Source: Aphis gossypii
Lineage: Eukaryota > Arthropoda > Insecta > Hemiptera > Aphididae
Reading direction: 5' to 3'
Assembly: GCF_020184175.1 (NCBI RefSeq)
Contig: NC_065532.1
Span: forward strand, 5,208,001 to 5,272,000
Length of the DNA stretch: 64,000 nucleotides
The translations under genes were made by a program, and so were the position numbers. Shown here piece by piece: positions 13,613 through 26,311 of the stretch (position 1 is the first letter of the stretch; each line of letters starts with the position of its first letter). The notes under the pieces are model-generated. The model saw nothing but the letters and a program-made list of their open reading frames with translations, was not told the DNA's origin and did no database searches.

Positions 13613-16600
13613 ATACCAGAGATTTATACGATCATAGTTCTGTGACATATAAGATGGCGGAAATGGAAATGCGCGTGGATCATTTAACCAGGCTGTATGA
13701 ATTAAAAGACAAAGACGTCCAGGAACTAATCAAGCATTTCAGCTCGGTACTCAAAACGATTGTGAAGTCGCTGAACGTATCCGTTTCCGAAGACATAGAA
13801 TCATTAATGATTGCTTACAACAAGTCCGTGGAAATGGTCAGGTCGCCGATGGCACATTTCGACGTGTACACATTCTTACCCCATCTGCGATCCCACGAGA
13901 ATTATTTGAGGCCGTTGATATTACATTCCGGAGGCAGAAATGCAGGTTATTTACTCGTTTAATTTCACACAAGGGACCAATTTGAACGTTGTACAGATAA
14001 ACAATATTAGTTACAAGCGTCAAGCAGTATAACTATGGTAGTAAAAATAAATAAGATATAGGTCAAGAATGAAGGACATCATAGTATAAAAAAAGGAATT
14101 TTATAAAATATCTTACCAATGTTTAAGTTGCATATTATTTATGTTGGTACTGTGGTTAAAATACCTGCAGGGTATTTATACATCAGTTTTGATTATTAAT
14201 AAGGACTTCATAAACAATAAAAATTACCATTTGAATTATGTCAGTATAGTTGTTAATAATTGTTAAGAAGAATTAAAAAGTAGTATTATATTATTTAACA
14301 TACGGAATAAAAAAAAAACATTGTCAATTAAAAAATCCTGAAATCAATTTTATTAAAATACTAATTTATACTTACTAATATTAATCCATAGACTTAAAAT
14401 AATCACTGATCTGTTTAGTAATCAAATGAAAAAACGTACCTAGTGTTCTTATCTAATACGAATTTAGTAAGCAATATTTCAATATAAGCTTAATATTTAA
14501 AATTTTTCTCGTTAAAATTACAACGCAAATTTATAATATTGGTACATAAGATGTTGAGAGGACGTCATACCCGTATGTTATGTTTCTGTTATACATCATA
14601 GTAAATTTTCGTTTAGCGGAATCAATTTTATGATATTACCTTAATATCTATAGTAAAATCTTAAGGTAATAATTTTATCTAGAGCATTACTTAAGCTTTT
14701 ACATATATTTAAATTATTATAATTATAAAAGATATAAGTTATAATTATATAAAATATTAACACTTAAAAATGCTCGTAACTCAATTAAAAAATAAAATAT
14801 CAATAAAATCCTACAAGATGCCCTAGATAATATTATTACCTTTAAGTTTAATAATAAGTAAATTATTTACTTTAATATTAAAGCTAACAGCACATAATTG
14901 ATTCCGCTGAATGAAAATTTTCTATGTTGTATGTAAGACGGAGACAAACACGTCATGCGGGTGTGTCGTTCTTTTAATAACTATAATTTTGAAATATTGT
15001 AGTAGTAGATAAAAACTTAAAACGTCTTATTCCTTTTTTCGTAAAACCAATATATTAATATTTAAATATTAAGCCCGGATATTTGTTTACAAGGCGCGTC
15101 CAGAAAGTAAGATTACTAGATTTTTCTAATTTTTTTAAAAGAATTGTATTTTAAAAAAAAATGAATGGTTTTGTTAATTTATACCTATGTAAAATATTTC
15201 ACGTAATCACTTTCTCGATCTATGCAAATACTGATCCGTGGTACAAGTTTTTTGATGACCTCTTCTTATATGAGCAATTAGTTCGTAAATAAATATGTCA
15301 CGATAGTATTGGTATTTTATGTAAACAACTGTATGAATGAACACATACTTATATTTTTTGAGCGTATGTAACAATGTATCCTGCAAAAAGAAATAAATAT
15401 TTATATATAAATCAATTTTTTGTAAAAAATGAAACTTAAGTTAAATATTTAAACCAAAGATAGATAGATTTTCTTTTTTCTCCGCCAAAATCTGCAAGAT
15501 CAAATCGCCTTCATATAAGAAATAAAATAAGATTTATTAATTGATATACATAATATATATTTACTGATGGTTCTACTTTAAATCGTTAATATCATAATTA
15601 TTGATTATATTATTCAACAGCTATTTTATTCACTACAACCAATTTCAAAATGATGAATGGTGGTACCAATAATTTAAATCAAGATTTATATAGTTTAAAT
15701 TTGAATGTTTTTTTTTAGTGTCTATGGTGTTTGGAGTTCCTACAGTTCGTCGCCAACAACAGACTTACTTAATACAAACGTTGATTAACATCATAAACAA
15801 CATGAATCAAACTGAACAGAAAGATTCGTTAATAGTAGTAATGATTGGCGAAGTAATGTGCAATTATCATTATTCAATATGAAATATGTGATCAATCGAT
15901 TAATATTTATATCGGATGTGTTTAAACTTTTACAGATCGATCAGCAATACCTGCAACAAGTAACTGCGGAAATCAAAAATCGGTAATTATTTTCATTTTA
16001 CTAATGTGGAACAAATTAAAAAATTGTTATTATTGAATGTTATATGATTTCAGGCTACCAGAAGCAGTGAACTCGGGTCTCGTGGATATAATCGCTCCGT
16101 CCCCGGAATACTATCCAGATTTTAGCAAACTTCGCATAACGCTCGGTGACTCCGAAGATCGAGTTCGATGGAGGAGCAAACAAAATTTAGATTATGTTTT
16201 CTTAATGATGTACTGTCAACCGAAAGGATCATTTTATGTTCAACTCGAAGACGACGTAGTCGCAAAACCGCAATTCCACACTATTATGAAAAAAACGGCT
16301 TTGCAGAGGATAGCCGACGGACAAGAGTGGTTCATATTGGATTTCTGTCGACTTGGTTTTATCGGTAAAATCTATCACGGTCACATCACTATAGAATTAC
16401 AATGTATAGCGTTTTGATTTAGGCAAAATGATGAGATGTTCTGATTTACCATGGCTGATTCAATTCATCGTGATGTTTTATAACGATAAACCAGGAGATT
16501 GGCTTCTAGACGGAATGATGGAGACAAAAGCTTGTAATCTTGAAAAAGATCTGGTGAGTAAATTATGTTTAATAGTGGGCATATATTTTAAGAGCTTAAA

Positions 16601-16938
16601 AAATCACGTTTAAAATGACATTTCCAAATTGTATGCAATTTGGAATAAATATTTTAAGTATCGTATAATATTATTCATACTATAGATATAATACTTACTT
16701 TTAAATGTCACCAATTATTTTTCGTCAACACTTATTACGTCAATTATTGAAGTGTATAAAACAAATTTATAAAACACGTTGTTATTTATAGTGTATGATT
16801 TATGTTGTTAATAATAAATATTATTCTTAGAGAGATTGTCGAAAACGAAAAGACGAAATATGGGTGACATTTAGACCGTCTCTTTTTCAACATATTGGAA
16901 CCAGGTCATCTTTGAATGGCAAAATTCAACTGTTAAAG
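13613..16938 (+). CDS. MGAT4-type GlcNAc-transferase (GT54), catalytic core, partial
   Basis: This is a homologue of alpha-1,3-mannosyl-glycoprotein 4-beta-N-acetylglucosaminyltransferase, the Golgi enzyme that adds a beta-1,4 GlcNAc branch to complex N-glycans using UDP-GlcNAc. Six exons join in phase: 13613-13945, 15719-15852, 15936-15982, 16054-16364, 16423-16553 and 16831-16938, about 354 residues. In order they give a charged, heptad-like stem (VDHLTRLYELKDKDVQEL), the TFLPHL segment, VFGVPTVRR, PSPEYYPD, VRWRSKQNLDYVFLMMY, the metal-binding acidic motif QLEDD (codons 16244-16255 encode LEDD), GFIGK, and FRPSLFQHIGTRSSLNGKIQ. These match GT54 order and spacing. Introns 2-4 are only 58-83 bp. 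The start is missing: 13613 follows a splice acceptor and the first in-frame Met is internal. The C-terminal ~180 residues usual for MGAT4 were not found downstream. The family call is confident; completeness is not. Confidence 0.85.
14559..14970. repeat. Full-length foldback MITE
   Basis: The whole 412-bp unit folds on itself. Ends are GACGTCATACCCGTATG (14561 on) against the reverse complement of 14951-14968 (CGACACACCCGCATGACG). A perfect 13-base internal match, AGCGGAATCAATT at 14615-14627, pairs with 14896-14908. Further pairing (GGTAATAATnTTATCTAG) continues toward a centre near 14740. It has no open frame and lies inside the MGAT4-like intron 1. This looks like a non-autonomous DNA transposon or foldback family; a related hairpin lies near 19968-20036. 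Confidence 0.7.
15090..15300 (-). mobile_element. Decayed mariner-type transposon end
   Basis: A TA dinucleotide (15088-15089) is followed by CAAGGCGCGTCCAGAAAGTA, a mariner-like terminal inverted repeat. On the opposite strand, about 80-200 bp inward, broken reading frames give AHIRRG and, after a shift, QKLVPR and CIDRESDYVK. This is the order expected at the C-terminus of mariner transposases (typically a CxxxxGDYVEK ending). The coding remnant therefore runs on the - strand toward the terminal repeat at the low-coordinate side. Frameshifts make it non-functional. The other end of the element was not identified. Confidence 0.5.
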
Positions 16939-18739
16939 GTAAATGTATAACTTAAATAGAAAAATATTACATGTTAAATAATATAACTTGATAAGTAAAG
17001 TACTAAGTAAATACAAATGTTTTGCCTCACAGGATAGTCTTTTCAAGAAAAGCGTCAACGTAAAACGTATAAATAAAATCAAAGGAAAATGACCTATGGC
17101 AAGGTACAGGTTACCTGTAGCAAAAATCAAAAAAAGATCTCATCAAACGATGATGATATAATTAAAACAACAAAGAATCGTCTGTGATTGCTCGAGTGAA
17201 ATAATTTATTAATATATGTAAGCACATCTATTATTATTTTGTATGAAAGTTCAAATTTGAACGTTTGTGTGACTGTATAATAATAATATAAGCATTAAGT
17301 CAATATGGAAATAATATAATTACTGGTTACTTTCATATCATTGAAAAGTATTGTTATAGAGATGTGTTTGTTATTCGTGTGAAATATACATTTGCGTATT
17401 GCATTTATTTCCACTCTATTTACGCTAAAAATAAACAATGACATATTGACATCCGAGACAAAAACATTTTGCAACAATATAAAACGTATACAAATGTACA
17501 ACATTTGTACAGGATAACAGATTATAACAAAAAATACACGATTATTCAGGGTTAATTTAAGGGACCTAATATTATTTTAGTGTTTAATATTTTAATTAAA
17601 TGCGTATACTATAGCTGATATATAATAATATATATATAAATATAAATAATTAAATATATCACTTTTTTAAATTGTATTATACTTAATTAAAATATGTGCC
17701 CAAGTGATATCTATATTATGTAGAATATGAACTATAGACGATTCAAAATAAAAATTAAATCTACCAAGTATGCGTTAAATTATTAAATATTTACTTATCA
17801 AAGTAACCTAACGTCATATATTGTAATAAACATTTAAGTTGATTATACTTCGGCTTTTGGTTAAGTTGGATTTGAAGTTCTTAGACCATCATAATGTAAA
17901 TAATTTGTACGTAATGTATAGTATTATCATAATGTGTATAGTATAATATAATCTTAGAGATGTGATAACGTATACTCAATGAATATCATAATAAATGATA
18001 GCTACAAAACATATTTTAAAAAAATCAGAGGATATTCGGTTGAAAAAAGATATAGTTCATACATTATACAGAAGCAGAAATAATATATAAAATATTATTT
18101 AAGATTTGATTTAATTCAATATTAAATGCTTGTATCAACTATGGTAGTACTTATAATAGTGATAAATTTAGTTGTATTTTATATGATATATAGTATAATA
18201 TATTGAGTGTATCATGAATATTGTACAACATAATAATATGATACTTACCTAAGTATTTATAAGCTAATGTTACTAAATATATATTACTGTTTAAAAAAAA
18301 AAATATTGTTGATTTTATGATATCCACCAATAAACAAGTATATGCCTAAACTTATTTTCAGAAATATATTACAATTATATACATATATATATATATCCTA
18401 TGTACCTACTCAAGTTAAAAGGTTGTAAATATTATTAATTTATAGTTGAGTGCGCACAATATTTCGTGTTTGGTTTTAACTTTGACGTATTATTATTCAT
18501 AATAAACCTAGAAATATTTCATCGTCTGTGTTCGAGTTTCACGCAAAAATATTAAAAACACTTTCAAGAAATATTTGAACTATATATTAAAAGTTAAAAC
18601 GCACTAATAAAGTGTTTATTTTAATTTATAGTTTATAGGCCTTATAATATTATGTATAGGTAGTCTATTATGAAAAATCGATTTTGTTTAAAATTAAATT
18701 AAATACACAAAATAAGTTATTAAAACCAATAAATAATTA

Positions 18740-18860
18740 CTTACATTTTGATTCTGAATGGAAAGTTGAATGTATTGGTTTTATAATAAAATGTGAGGCT
18801 TTATTATTTTTGAGGTGGAGTTATACGATAAAATGTTCTAATCTTCAGCTTCAGGTGAGT
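18740..18860 (+). repeat. Dispersed repeat with GATTCTGAxxGGA core
   Basis: The phrase TTTGATTCTGAATGGAAAG followed by TGTATTGGTTTTATAATAA resembles, in reverse orientation, the sequence ending near 56390 (GATTCTGAGCGGAG, then TGTATTGATTTTACAAT), and more weakly 48424-48450. A 71-codon open frame across it is therefore more likely repeat-derived than genic. Confidence 0.45.
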
Positions 18861-19967
18861 TTTTGCTGTAGCCGAATTATATTTAGTTTGTACTTTTGAG
18901 AATAAGTTCCGAGTTCTACACAAGGTAACTGTAATAACAAAAAAAAATTTAATAAATAAAACGGAAATATTTACGCAATGTAGGTGGATTTTACATAATA
19001 TTATAGAAATGTATGTGGATTGAAATCTTTGATTTTATATTTTTAGTGAAATAAATGTAACCGGCTGTCAAGAATATGTGTGTATGTGTTTGTTTGTGAT
19101 GACTGATGAGAGAGGGAGGGTGGACCATGCCAGTCTTTTATTGAGCGCAATGTCAATATTTATTTGACTTCCAACGAGATTGGGATTGATATTTCTTGAA
19201 ATTGGAGAAATTTAAGGTCAGATATTTTAAACATGAACTATAGCTAGATACATGTAAAACATAAATTTTTCAGATATTAATTTTGATTTGTAACTTAGAC
19301 GACCAACTGTTGATTAACTTATATATTTTGAGCAAAGTATATAATTCTATTCTGGAGAATTTCTGACAAAACGTATTTTAGTCTGCGTTTATTAAGCCTA
19401 ACCTAACCATAATGACAATTATTTATATACATAGAAAATGTATCTCAATAGTTGCTATTATAATTATTATTTTTTTTTCAATCATGGTCAGTATATATAG
19501 TAATACCCACCTACAAACTAATAAAACGTGAACAGTTTAATTGAAAGTTAAATCATAAATTATTATGCATTATTTAGACAAAGATATCATGGCCATATAA
19601 ATAATATGTAATAGGTTAGACTAGTTGGAGGAAAATCGAAAATCCAAACCTTCTGACATCATTGAATCGCGTTGCATTATTTATTGCAACAAATCGGTTC
19701 GTTTACTGCTGACGTTGCTTATGTATTCTACGTTTATATTATATTGATATTCCCATAGAAAACGGTTCGGACGGAACACACCATATGAGTATTGCATTCA
19801 AACTTTGTTAGATCTCTTTCCAACTGATCGGAACACTGTTCGACGCACACAATGAACGTTTTGTGAATAAAGTTGAAATCGTAAGGCTGTATAGTTAGTT
19901 GACTTATTATCCAACCTAAATATAAGGTCATTAGCTGTGTTTACGTTAAAGACTTGTACAATATTTT

Positions 19968-20036
19968 AATTTTTAAGCAAGTTATGAGCATTTTTAAATT
20001 GTAATAATTAATATACTCATAACTTACTTAAAAATT
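19968..20036. repeat. Hairpin of a dispersed foldback family
   Basis: 19968-19991 (AATTTTTAAGCAAGTTATGA...) and the reverse complement of 20013-20036 agree at 22 of 24 positions, with a loop of about 21 bases. The arm resembles the inner part of the foldback at 14559-14970 (AAAAATGCTCGTAACTCA), and the adjacent ATAATTGGTCAATTC at about 20097 resembles 10538-10555. This links three foldback copies in the window. Confidence 0.5.
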
Positions 20037-23000
20037 AAGAAATAGTATAACGGCTATAAAAAATGAAAATACAAATAAAGTTCTAATATTTATAATTAAT
20101 AATTGGTCAATTCACTCTATTATTTAAGTTTGTTGAAAAAAAATTAAGATTGTTGAACTCAAATTTGTTATGTTGTACTTACATATGTAAGACTAGGGGA
20201 AATTAATTTTTTTTTTTGTCGAACATTAAAACTAAAAAGCTATAATTAGTATCATACATCGATATAAATTATGCCATATAGTTTTCCATATGTAAGAATG
20301 TACATTTTTATGACAGTTAATTGTTACTAATTATTAGTTAGTAAGCCTTTTGTTAATGCACATACCTTTTTAACAATGAGGATCGGGTATAGAATATTTT
20401 AAGTAACGTTGTTGAAGGAATAACAATTTTCCACCATACGCGATAACGTAACAGGTACGTATTGAATATTACGGCGGAATAACTATGAAATAAGTAGTAT
20501 TATTTTTTAATTCATATCATATGACATGCATTATTGTAATTATTAAAATTAATATTTGTTGTATAATAACTTATTAACCCAGAAATTAGAATAATTTTAT
20601 ATAATATAAGGACATTCAAGTTAAATTCAACAGTGAATTGATATGATGGATAATATTAATAATAATATAAGAAAACTTAAATGCAGCAAATAACTGAAAT
20701 AACATTATATTATTATTATGAATTTTTTTAATTAAATAAAGAAAAAATATTTCCAATGTTTTTTTTTAAAAATAATATCTTTGAACTTAAAATAAAGCAT
20801 GTTAGTCAAAATAAAACGTATAAATGGTATGTGTAGTTTGTTTATTGGTAGTATATTGCAGATAATGTGTTACTATAGGACATATAATGTGGACAACAAA
20901 AGGTTTTGTTCGCAAACACAATACAATTATTTAATATTAAAATAAATTAAAAATCACTGACAAAGTAATAAAAAAAACCTACATTTATATAAGTTACACA
21001 TAACGTACAGGTTGACGTCCACCAATTTTCAATTGTTATGATTATGGTATGGTATGGTATAGTATGCACCGGATATAAGTAATGATAAATCGACGACGGC
21101 CGTACGCTCTCGTTTCTATAATTGTACTATTGTCCATGAAAACCAACCGATTGCTTGAGTTATAGGTATAAAACTTAGTAAATGATGATTAAAAATAAAA
21201 AATAATAAAAATTATTCGAATTCGTAAGATTGTTTAGAGATAAGGTTTTAATGAAATAATGAGCTCCACCGAAAATCCCCACATTATAGTAATTATTTAT
21301 ACGTATTATACTTAAAATGTTATTATAATATTATCTCTTTATGCTTCTCATGTGGTAAATTAGATTCGCTTTTTATATATTAGTAACATCTGTTTTGAAT
21401 TTCTTAGTTTTTTACCGAGATCTAAACAGTAAATAAAAGAATTTTTATAATGGACCGTTTGAAGTATACTACCTCTTAATAAGACTTTATGAGGATAATA
21501 TAATATAATATGCTTATAGGAATATAATATTATACTCATAGTTCATAATAATTTAATGTTCATAAGATGATAATGGAAATATACAACTTATTTTTAAATT
21601 AAATATTAACATTTCGTTCGTATATATTACATTTAACTTAAGGGTTTATAGTTGTTAATAACTTATAAAAAGTAAAATTATAGGAACTTAAAACTTTAAA
21701 CGTAAAAAAATTCAGAAAAAAAGTGAACAAAAACTTAAAATAAACGATGAGAAGTTTCTTGATAGGTTTTAAATTATTAAAAATAATAATAATAAGAGAA
21801 CTTAGACGTTGATTTTGAAGCTAGTAAAATAATATTTTGTGTATACGTTCGGTACAACGGAAATAATAAAAATAAAAACTGATTTAAAAATTGTCATTAG
21901 ATATCTAGATTGATTTTATACACCATAATATACAATATCAAAGGTTACTCTAAAGTGAAATCGTACACAAAATATGTAGTAGTTCTTATTTAAATTTTGA
22001 GTGTTTCATAAAAAATATTATGATTAGAATTTATAATACTTTATGTATGTAAGAGGACAACGCAACAGTTTTTGAAAGTTATTAGAAATTATGATTAAAT
22101 ATATTAATAATAAATAAATATATATTTATGAATATCAAGTGATTAAAATTACAGTTTATGATAATAAATCATGATTAAAGTTAAAAGTAACAACTATCAC
22201 CATCAATGCAGGTTAGATAGTAACAATATTAAAAAATTATAACTGACAATATAAATTAAAGAGTGCATCTCATATCGTTGAAATGTATTACTTATCCGAT
22301 TATAATAATTTTACCATTTTTAATTTTTTAATTAAGCGACGAATATATTGATTTTAAAATTATATAATTTTTTTTATTATTATTGTATACAAACGATAAG
22401 TAATCAAAAATTGTTCTTCAAATTCTAATTGCAAATCGAATCTAGTTTAGTTAAAATTTAAAATTCTCAGTATTTTTCAAAATAATCAGGAAAAACAAAT
22501 AAAAAATTTTAGAAAAACAAGAATCCCGCTTTGTTTTTTTTGTTTTATTATTAATTTTTGCGTGTACCTCAATAAAAGAGACCTGTAAATACTTTAAAAT
22601 GTAACCAAATGTTTATATTAGCATTATTCATGATAAATATTACAAAATATTTTGATTAGTTTTGATCTATTTATAGTCCTCAACAGTTATCGATTTTTTT
22701 AAATTATCGTCAATAAAAAAATGTTGCTCATTCATAATTACATTTTTTATATTTGTAAAATGTAAACCCATATTTGAATGAAATTTTTGTATATTTATGT
22801 AGTACCTATACAGTTTCCATTTGGTAATTCATCTAAATAATACAGTTAAATTAAAAATAACAAAAAATACATAAAATTGTTCAGATATAAAAAATCTATA
22901 TAAGTAAGTAAATTTTTTGTTCTCATGTTTTAAATCGCATTTATTGGTATTATAAATATTATAGTAAATTTATTATGAAATCGAACCAGAATTTTACCAG

Positions 23001-26000
23001 TTAATTCATTCGAAGCAATTATTATTGATTCTATTATAGTAATGTGTAATGTTATCATAAAAATCTATACCTACTGTACCTCACATAGCATAACAGAGCT
23101 GTATATAGTGTATACCTTTTATCTGCATAAATGTATATAAAATATACATTTTAGTTTTTGTTGTCAAAAAGTTTATCTAAATAAATAATTACTATAGTAT
23201 TATTCTGTTTTATCCACGTAACATACAATATGCCTGTCAATCATATTTATAATATATAAGACATAAGTACCTACTAATTCCTGGAAGAACACGATTCCGC
23301 ACGTTCATTGTTCGATATTAAATTAGTTTCGACTTGTTTTTTGCCCAAGTCCGTATTGTGTTTGAATGCTATATGTTGCCATGTTATGAATACGATTTTT
23401 CAGGTTTTTTTTTAGAACACGATAGAACCTGGTTGTCTTTTTCCGTGGGAACTATGGGCAAGTGAACCATCAATTAGCCCTAGATAATTTACATTTTAAT
23501 TTTTATAATACGTTTTATATTGAAAAAGATTGTTTTATTAGAGCATATAAAACCACAAGTGGAACAGAAGATTTCCATCATAAAATGTACAACGGTCAAT
23601 TTCATAGTGCTCATCCACCAACGCATAAAATACATATTTATATAATTTTGTAACATTTTTGTGTATTGTAAAATGCCCAAAAATGTTTTAAAATATCTAA
23701 CTTCTATTGGCTTTATGTACCAAGGGAAAAAATGATATTAAATTGTACATTGTTTTATATTATATTAAATAAATTTTATAACTTTACACCCAATTCCTAT
23801 TGTATTTCAATGAACAATAGAACATGCAAATCGTGTTCAAAAAAAAAAAAGTGCGAAATTGTATTCCTCCCCTAATTACTCGTCATTACGTCATTCATCT
23901 GTATAATATACTATTTATGTCCATGAGCATCTGATAAGGTTACATTTTGTGAAATAACTATCAAAAAATTACGTATAATAGTACTCTAAGTACTGCAAAC
24001 GGTAAAATCATAATGAACTCTATTACGGTTATAAATATAGTTAAAGATATAAAATAGTATCTAATTAAATGTTATAATTATTGTTCGCTAGATTACATAT
24101 ATTACTATCATTATATTGCTTACTATAAAACCAATAAAATTGGATTTTCAATCATAATATTACTTAAATTCAAAAGCAATTTTAAATTTTTGATTATGTT
24201 TAAAAAAAATAGCATGACTTACCCAGACAGGAGGAATTTAGTAGGTATTTGAAATATATTTAGAGAAAACCAACACGTATTTTTTTTTTTTTGTTTCATT
24301 GAAATTTTGCATTTTTCTTCTCATAAAATGTGTAAAAAAAAACCTAAACACATTAATATTACACGAATTAACTATTTTTATAGTATATAAAAATCATTTA
24401 CATTTTTAGTTGAAGATATAACAGTTTATGATTTTACAGCATGTAGTCAACTGTATTATTATGACTTTAAATTGGTAAAATCATTAAATAGGAATACCGT
24501 TAAAACTTTACTCAACTATACATAGATAAGTATACTCATTAGTAGAATCGTGCTTGAGGGATATAGCTAACTTTAAAGTCACCCGAGGTGGAAAATTGAT
24601 GGTGGGCGAGTGCATGAACTTATCAAAATATGTTATACACATAATCAATTAACAAGTATACTGCTCATATTATGTATTTTTGTGGCATGCGCAAAGTTTA
24701 ATTAACTACAGTAGTTGTAATTCTTACATCAAACACCAATACTAGACGCGTATAAAATACGAAGTATTCACAATGTTAAAGAAGAAATCCTGTTGGGTGG
24801 TGGGAGGAGAAAGAGGGGTTTTTCGGGTTCTATATTTTTTTTTTAACAAACTCAATATTGTAGTTATATTATTTCCAGCTGGAGTTTAATAGTATCTATA
24901 AAGATATAATGAATTTTTAGTTTTAATAACTGATGGAGATCCGAATAAATAACAAGTAGATATTATACAACACGTTAACACGTCATATTTTAATATATAA
25001 AACAATGAAAATAAGTTTGTTTTACTCTGTAATACATTCATGTCAGTATTATACTTATAAATAGGTACTATAGCCAATATTATGTGCACGCATTAATATG
25101 CAGGCTGTTTGCACTTATTATAATAAAGGCACATTATTTGAACAACACTCGCATATTGTAATATTGTGTAGAACTAAATTTTAACCTGTAACCATTTTGG
25201 TAATTTTTTTTTTTATCAGCCGCATATCGAACTTACAGATAAACAAAACAAATTGTTTTAATTTAATCAACTTTGCTTGAACAGAAAATATTTTAATAAT
25301 TAAACATATAAGTATACTCACAGGTTGAAGACCACTTAGTTGTAAAGTATTTACATAATCAATTAAATGTAGGCTCTCAGGTAGTTGGTGAGCAACGCAA
25401 GCTGGGAGAATATAGTTTGTTAGTTGTATTATTATATAATAAAAGGTACTGAAATTTTTATACTTCAGCGAATACTCTCAAAATTACCATGGTAGGTAAC
25501 GAAAAATAAATAGATAATAATAATAATAATAAATAAACAACTTAAAATAAAATAAATATGACTAAACATGATACAAACGACAGTACTTATGATTTAAAAA
25601 ATAAAATGGTATAAATCTATATGGTTAATAGTCAATAAATATTAATATATTTATTTTTATTTAAAAAGTTAAATAATACTATCAAAAATCTTTTACTGTT
25701 TGGACAAGAATATACTTCATATATAATATCTACATAATTTTGTTTGGTTTCTAAAATAAATTAAAATTAAAGTAAATTTAATGAAAAATAAATTACCATA
25801 AAGTCTAAATAGAAATTTTTAAACAATAAAAAGTAAAGTTCACCTCCAGTATATTTTTATTTTGTCGTGTATCAGCATGATAAAAATGGTTTTTAAATAA
25901 AATTCTAGATTTTCGAAGCTTTTTAGTTTTTTCGAACTTTAGTTTGATCTTTTATACATGCCACATTATTTTATATTTGTATAATACGTCATAGTGTCAA

Positions 26001-26127
26001 ATCAATTGTTGGTATACATATCCTATTGATTGTTTTTAAACTAATTATATAATAAATGTTACTCTGGTTAAAATGATAATATATTGAAATATTTTTTTAA
26101 TAATCAGTTAATCCAGAATTTATACAT

Positions 26128-26133
26128 TTTATT
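26128..26133 (-). terminator. Candidate polyadenylation signal of SDR-A
   Basis: TTTATT on the + strand reads AATAAA on the - strand, 179 bases beyond the SDR-A stop codon. The position is plausible for a 3' end, but the hexamer is common in AT-rich DNA. Confidence 0.3.
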
Positions 26134-26311
26134 TCATAAATGTCATATATGACACGATATAATGATATTTTTCTCCCAACAAAATAATAATAAATAAAAT
26201 ATTTTGGCACATTTTTAAATGATTATTTGTAAAATTGTAATATAATATAATAATATTACCACTAGTTTTCGACAGAAACATATATTATTAAACAAATATT
26301 AACGTAATCAA

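Larger units (their letters stand above)
13946..15718. other. MGAT4-like intron 1 with two mobile-element relics
   Basis: This 1.77-kb intron begins G|GTTATT and ends in a T-run followed by AG. Besides AT-rich filler it holds a foldback element (14559-14970) and a decayed mariner-type end (15090-15300). No coding exon was seen in it. Confidence 0.75.
16939..26311. other. Non-coding region between converging genes
   Basis: No exon with a recognisable family motif was found in this 9.4-kb AT-rich stretch, although the missing C-terminal exons of the MGAT4-like gene would be expected here. It contains a repeat with a GATTCTGAATGGA core near 18749, a hairpin at 19968-20036, a TATGG microsatellite near 21045-21062, and a short open segment after an acceptor at about 23417 that I could not assign. 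The SDR-A 3' UTR should occupy the last few hundred bases on the - strand. Confidence 0.55.

Noticed and set aside
18684..18899. 71-codon + strand frame
   Set aside because: It overlaps a dispersed repeat shared with 56340-56400 and has no domain.
23417..23653. Possible terminal exon after a TTTTTTTTAG acceptor, and the 63-codon frame following it
   Set aside because: The short peptides in either frame do not match the MGAT4 C-terminus and no bridging exons were found.
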